Origin: Steroidobacteraceae bacterium
Lineage (GTDB): Bacteria; Chloroflexota; Limnocylindria; QHBO01
NCBI GenBank assembly: GCA_025935615.1
Contig: JAICUY010000008.1
Location: forward strand, 1 to 39,633
Reading direction: 5' to 3'
DNA: 39,633 bases
Position 1 is the stretch's first letter. The number at the start of each line of letters is the position of its first letter. The translations under genes were made by a program, and so were the position numbers. The notes under the pieces are model-generated. The model ran no database searches, was not told where the DNA came from, and saw only the letters and a program-made list of their open reading frames with translations. Below are positions 36,548 through 39,633 of the stretch, in pieces.

Positions 36548-36574
36548 TAACCCCCGCTTGGCAGGAATCTGTCA
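36548..36574 (+). repeat. 27-bp intergenic repeat copy C
   Basis: TAACCCCCGCTTGGCAGGAATCTGTCA, followed by ACGACCCGGGCCGA; exactly 50 bp after copy B. Confidence 0.75.
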
Positions 36575-36626
36575 ACGACCCGGGCCGATGCGCCACCAGC
36601 CGCGTAACCCGGCTAGGATGGATGGC

Positions 36627-37112
36627 ATGACCCAGCAGGCACAGGAGACGCGGCGACTCGAGGCGGGCCAGCCCGCACCGCAGTGGCAGATGGCCGCCGA
36701 CGACGGTTCCAGCATGAGCAGCGCCGATCTCGCCGGCGAGCGCTACGTCCTCTACTTCTATCCCAAGGACGACACCCCCGGGTGCACCAAGCAGGCGTGC
36801 GGCATCCGCGACAACATCGGTCGCGTGACCGCCACCGGCGTCAAGCTCTTCGGCGTGTCGCCGGACAGCGTCAGGAGCCACGTCAAGTTCCGGGACAAGT
36901 ACGCGTTGCCCTATCCGCTGCTCTCCGATGACGGCCATCGCGTGGCCGAGGCGTTCGGGGTCTGGATCCTGAAGCAGTTCGCCGGCCGGAGCTATTACGG
37001 CAATGAGCGCAGCACCTTCGTCATCGGTCCCGACGGCGTCATCGAGCACGTGCTGCCCAAGGTCAAGCCGGATGAGCACGTCGACCAGCTGCTCGAGGTC
37101 CTCGCGGCATGA
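36627..37112 (+). CDS. bcp: Thiol peroxidase/peroxiredoxin, Bcp type
   Basis: LYFYPKDDTPGCTKQACGIRDN...LPYPLLSDDGHRVAEAFGVW...RSTFVIGPDG. TAGGAT box 7 nt before ATG. Confidence 0.93.
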   Translation: MTQQAQETRRLEAGQPAPQWQMAADDGSSMSSADLAGERYVLYFYPKDDTPGCTKQACGIRDNIGRVTATGVKLFGVSPDSVRSHVKFRDKYALPYPLLSDDGHRVAEAFGVWILKQFAGRSYYGNERSTFVIGPDGVIEHVLPKVKPDEHVDQLLEVLAA

Positions 37113-37222
37113 GCGATAACGAGCGCCAGACCACGCTCCTGGTCTCGATCGGTGTCGCCGTGCTCGGCGTGCTGCTGGTCGCGGGCGTGCTCGGCCTGAT
37201 GACCCTCCTGGCGCCGGTTTGA
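37109..37222 (+). CDS. 37-aa single-TM micro-protein
   Basis: MSDNERQTTLLVSIGVAVLGVLLVAGVLGLMTLLAPV; ATGA overlap with the bcp stop. Not in the ORF track. Confidence 0.6.
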   Translation: MSDNERQTTLLVSIGVAVLGVLLVAGVLGLMTLLAPV

Positions 37223-37226
37223 GCTC

Positions 37227-37367
37227 ATGCTCTGGATCGTGCTCGCCATCGTGCTGGTCGCGTGGCTGGCCGGGCTGCTGCTCAGCATCGGCCCCATCGT
37301 CAACCTGCTGCTGGTGATCGCCGCGATCCTGCTGGTGGTGCAGGTTCTCAACGAGCGCGCCGCCTGA
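37227..37367 (+). CDS. 46-aa small membrane protein (lmo0937-like)
   Basis: MLWIVLAIVLVAWLAGLLLSIGPIVNLLLVIAAILLVVQVLNERAA. Not in the ORF track. Confidence 0.7.
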   Translation: MLWIVLAIVLVAWLAGLLLSIGPIVNLLLVIAAILLVVQVLNERAA

Positions 37368-37449
37368 GCAGCCGAACGACAGCGCCTACTCGCCGAGTTG
37401 GCATGCGGCGTGCGTCTACCGGACCATTCGGAAAGGAGGCTCGAACGGC

Positions 37450-37596
37450 ATGCTCTGGACGATCATCGTCATTCTCCTCGTTCTGTGGCTGCTGGGCCTG
37501 ATCACCAACATCGTGGGTCCGCTGATCTGGATCGTGCTGGTGGTCGCGGCGATCGTGCTGATCTACCAGCTGCTTACCGGCCGCCGCGCGGTCTAG
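37450..37596 (+). CDS. 48-aa small membrane protein (lmo0937-like), paralogue of the preceding one
   Basis: MLWTIIVILLVLWLLGLITNIVGPLIWIVLVVAAIVLIYQLLTGRRAV; AAAGGAGG Shine-Dalgarno. Not in the ORF track. Confidence 0.8.
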   Translation: MLWTIIVILLVLWLLGLITNIVGPLIWIVLVVAAIVLIYQLLTGRRAV

Positions 37597-37633
37597 CCGA
37601 GGCGCTCCAAAGGGGGGAGCACCACATCTGCGC

Positions 37634-37671
37634 CGCTCGGCCTCAACGGCACCATCCGTCGAGGCCGAGCG
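37634..37671 (+). terminator. Strong hairpin, putative terminator
   Basis: CGCTCGGCCTC-A-ACGG-caccat-CCGT-C-GAGGCCGAGCG; 11-bp perfect outer stem plus 4-bp inner stem; weak T-tract. Confidence 0.6.
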
Positions 37672-37723
37672 CGTTCGTGTGTGACAGTCGAGCTGTCATC
37701 GGCATCGGCTACCCTTGGCCGCG

Positions 37724-39052
37724 GTGCCGTCGATCGAGCCGTTCCGCTTCCTGCACACCGGCGATCTCCACCTCGACAGCCCGTTCGAGGGGGTGAGCAC
37801 GGAGGCGCCTGCATCGGTCATGGCGCTCCTTCGGTCGGCGACCACCAATGCCTGGGCCACCATCGTCCGGACAGCCATCGCCGAGCGGGTCGATTTCGTG
37901 CTCGTGGCCGGCGACGTCTTCGAGAACCGCAGTCCGACGCTGCTGGGCCAGACCCGATTCCGTGACGGCCTTGCCGAGCTTGCCTCGCACGGCATCCACA
38001 GCTACGTCGTGCACGGCAACCATGACCCGCTTGACGGCCGATCCTGGACGCCCAGCCTCGCCTTCCCGGACGAGGTGCATCGGTTCGGGACGGCGGCGGT
38101 CGAGGGCCTGCCGGTGCTCCGCGCCGGTCGCGAGATCGCCCGCGTCTACGGCCGAAGCTTCGGCGCCCCGGCCGTCACCGACAACTACGCGGCGGGCTTC
38201 CGGCGCGACGGGGGCGTGCCGTTCGCGGTCGGCCTGCTGCATGCCAACGTCGGCGACCGTCCCGGGCACGGCAATTACGCGCCGTGCTCGCTCGACGACC
38301 TGCGGGCCAGCGGCATGGACTACTGGGCGCTGGGCCACATCCACCAGCCGGGCGTCGTGCTCGACGCGGATCCGCTGGCGGTGTACTGCGGCATTCCCCA
38401 GGGTCGCGACCCCGGCGAGACCGGACCGCGTGGCTGCTTCGTGGTCGACGTCGATGCGGCAGCGCACCCCCAGGCCCGGTTCATCCCGACCGACGGCGTT
38501 CGATGGGAGAAGCTCGCCGTCGCGATCGACAGCCTGCCCGATGACGAAGCGCTGACCCGCGCTGCGCGCGACGCGCTGGAGGCCGCGGTTGCCGGTGGCG
38601 GTGGTCGCTCGCTGGTGTTTCGGCTGCGGCTCACGGGGCGCGGTGCATTGCATGGACACCTGCGTCGGAGCGGCTATCTCGAGGACCTGCGGCGGCTGCT
38701 GAACGACGGCATGGCCAGCGTGCCGCCGCTCGCATGGGTCGAGTCGATCCACGACACGACCGGCTCCGAGGTCGATCTTGCCGCGCGGCGCGGGACTCCC
38801 GATTTCATCGGCGACTTCCTGCGCACGGTCGAGTCCGCCCGCCGCGCAGAGCGCTCGACCGACCCGGACGAGCACGACGCCTGGCTGGAACGGCTGCGGG
38901 GATCGATCGCACCGCTGTTCGACGATGCCACTCGCGGCCGGCGCCATCTCGCCGGCGCACGCCCGAGCGACGCGGCGCTGTTCGGTCCGCTGCTCGACGA
39001 GGCCGAGCTGCTTGCCGTCGACCTGCTGCTCGCCGCCGAGGAGGATCGCTGA
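37724..39052 (+). CDS. SbcD/YhaO-like DNA repair exonuclease (calcineurin-like phosphoesterase)
   Basis: FLHTGDLHLDSPFEG, LVAGDVFENRS, VVHGNHDPLDG, WALGHIHQPGV. GTG start preferred, with TACCCT 8 nt upstream; the track starts at TTG 37715. Confidence 0.88.
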   Translation: MPSIEPFRFLHTGDLHLDSPFEGVSTEAPASVMALLRSATTNAWATIVRTAIAERVDFVLVAGDVFENRSPTLLGQTRFRDGLAELASHGIHSYVVHGNHDPLDGRSWTPSLAFPDEVHRFGTAAVEGLPVLRAGREIARVYGRSFGAPAVTDNYAAGFRRDGGVPFAVGLLHANVGDRPGHGNYAPCSLDDLRASGMDYWALGHIHQPGVVLDADPLAVYCGIPQGRDPGETGPRGCFVVDVDAAAHPQARFIPTDGVRWEKLAVAIDSLPDDEALTRAARDALEAAVAGGGGRSLVFRLRLTGRGALHGHLRRSGYLEDLRRLLNDGMASVPPLAWVESIHDTTGSEVDLAARRGTPDFIGDFLRTVESARRAERSTDPDEHDAWLERLRGSIAPLFDDATRGRRHLAGARPSDAALFGPLLDEAELLAVDLLLAAEEDR

Positions 39053-39057
39053 GCACG

Positions 39058-39633
39058 ATGCGGATCGAGCGGATCGAGCTCGACGGCTTCGGGCACTTCG
39101 CCGCCAAGCACTGGGACCTCAACGAGGGGGTCACCGTGCTGTACGGCGCCAACGAGGCCGGCAAGTCGACGCTGCTCAACGCGATCCGGGCTCTGCTCTT
39201 CGGCTTCGAGTCGAGCCGCGAGGGCCGGACCTGGTATCCGGCGCTGGCCGGCGGCCGACGTGGTGGGCGGCTCGTGCTGCGCACCGGCGCCGGCGAGCGC
39301 TGGACGGTCGAGCGCCATGGTGACCGCGGTGGCCTGGGCGCCGTGGTGGTCGAGGCGCCGAACGGCAATCGCGGCGGCCAGGAAGAGCTGAACCGCCTGC
39401 TGGGCGGTGCGGATCGCGACCTGTTCCGCAACATCTTCGCGTTTGGCCTGGGGGAGCTGGAGTCGTTCTCCAGTCTCTCGAGCGAGGGCGTTCGCAGCCG
39501 CATCTACGGTGCCGGCAGCGGCCTCGGTGGCACGAGCGTGGTCGAGATCGAGCGGCGGCTGCGCGCCGAGCAGGAAGCGATCTTCCGCTCGGCTCGCGCG
39601 CACGAGCAGAGCCTGGCCCGGCTGCTGGCACGG
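39058..39633 (+). CDS. YhaN/SbcC-like AAA ATPase, N-terminal part (runs off the window)
   Basis: MRIERIELDGFGHFAAKHWDLNEGVTVLYGANEAGKSTLLNAIRALLFGF...FRNIFAFGLGELESFSSLSSEGVRSRIYGAG. Not in the ORF track because it is truncated. Confidence 0.88.
   Translation, partial: MRIERIELDGFGHFAAKHWDLNEGVTVLYGANEAGKSTLLNAIRALLFGFESSREGRTWYPALAGGRRGGRLVLRTGAGERWTVERHGDRGGLGAVVVEAPNGNRGGQEELNRLLGGADRDLFRNIFAFGLGELESFSSLSSEGVRSRIYGAGSGLGGTSVVEIERRLRAEQEAIFRSARAHEQSLARLLAR

Larger units (their letters stand above)
3215..37819. repeat. Dispersed highly iterated oligomer GACCGATG(C), about 41 copies on both strands
   Basis: GACCGATG starts at 3215, 4782, 6698, 7316, 10338, 13663, 13711, 15441, 21454, 22800, 27396, 28990, 29523, 30563, 31782, 33247, 35689. 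Reverse-strand copies, (G)CATCGGTC, start at 5678, 6302, 7211, 9007, 9464, 9572, 13514, 16389, 18950, 20143, 20608, 26560, 27557, 28052, 30317, 31092, 34254, 34652, 35541, 36112, 36455, 36815, 37022, 37811. Confidence 0.85.

Noticed and set aside
3215-37819. GACCGATGC as a Chi- or KOPS-like polar motif
   Set aside because: Orientation is nearly balanced (17 versus 24) with no switch visible in the window; a whole-chromosome test would be needed.
1-39633. CRISPR array, transposon, prophage or rRNA
   Set aside because: No regularly spaced direct repeats, transposase, integrase, phage structural genes or rRNA sequence seen.

Overview
High-GC (by eye about 70%), densely coding bacterial chromosome segment. 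Gene content and style suggest a Chloroflexota/Limnocylindria-like organism, but this assignment has low confidence. Main blocks: a two-component system plus HtrA; a folC-folP-folB folate operon; a Cys-rich protein and thioredoxin; a PASTA Ser/Thr kinase; GalU; tRNA-Glu; an ATP-dependent DNA ligase; Ku followed by a ligase-like protein lacking catalytic residues and an Imm-5-like protein; an O-antigen-ligase/TPR protein; CYTH and WYL proteins; a Ca2+/H+ antiporter; a large HTH-GAF-GGDEF protein; a GIDE-domain protein; a TPP riboswitch-thiN-ykoEDC-like thiamine operon; Bcp plus three micro-membrane proteins; and an SbcD/YhaN-like pair. The most striking signal is not a gene. The non-palindromic oligomer GACCGATG(C) occurs about 41 times on both strands (31 with the full 9-mer GACCGATGC), roughly once per kb, against about 1-2 expected from composition. 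It appears in all reading frames, across start codons and in intergenic DNA, with density and length like the DNA uptake sequences of Pasteurellaceae/Neisseriaceae. Other notable signals: many start codons 6-9 nt after a TANNNT -10 box (leaderless mRNAs), including a 22-bp symmetric divergent promoter; a three-copy 27-bp intergenic repeat; a probable AUC start codon for galU; and a degenerate ligase next to Ku. All counts are by hand.
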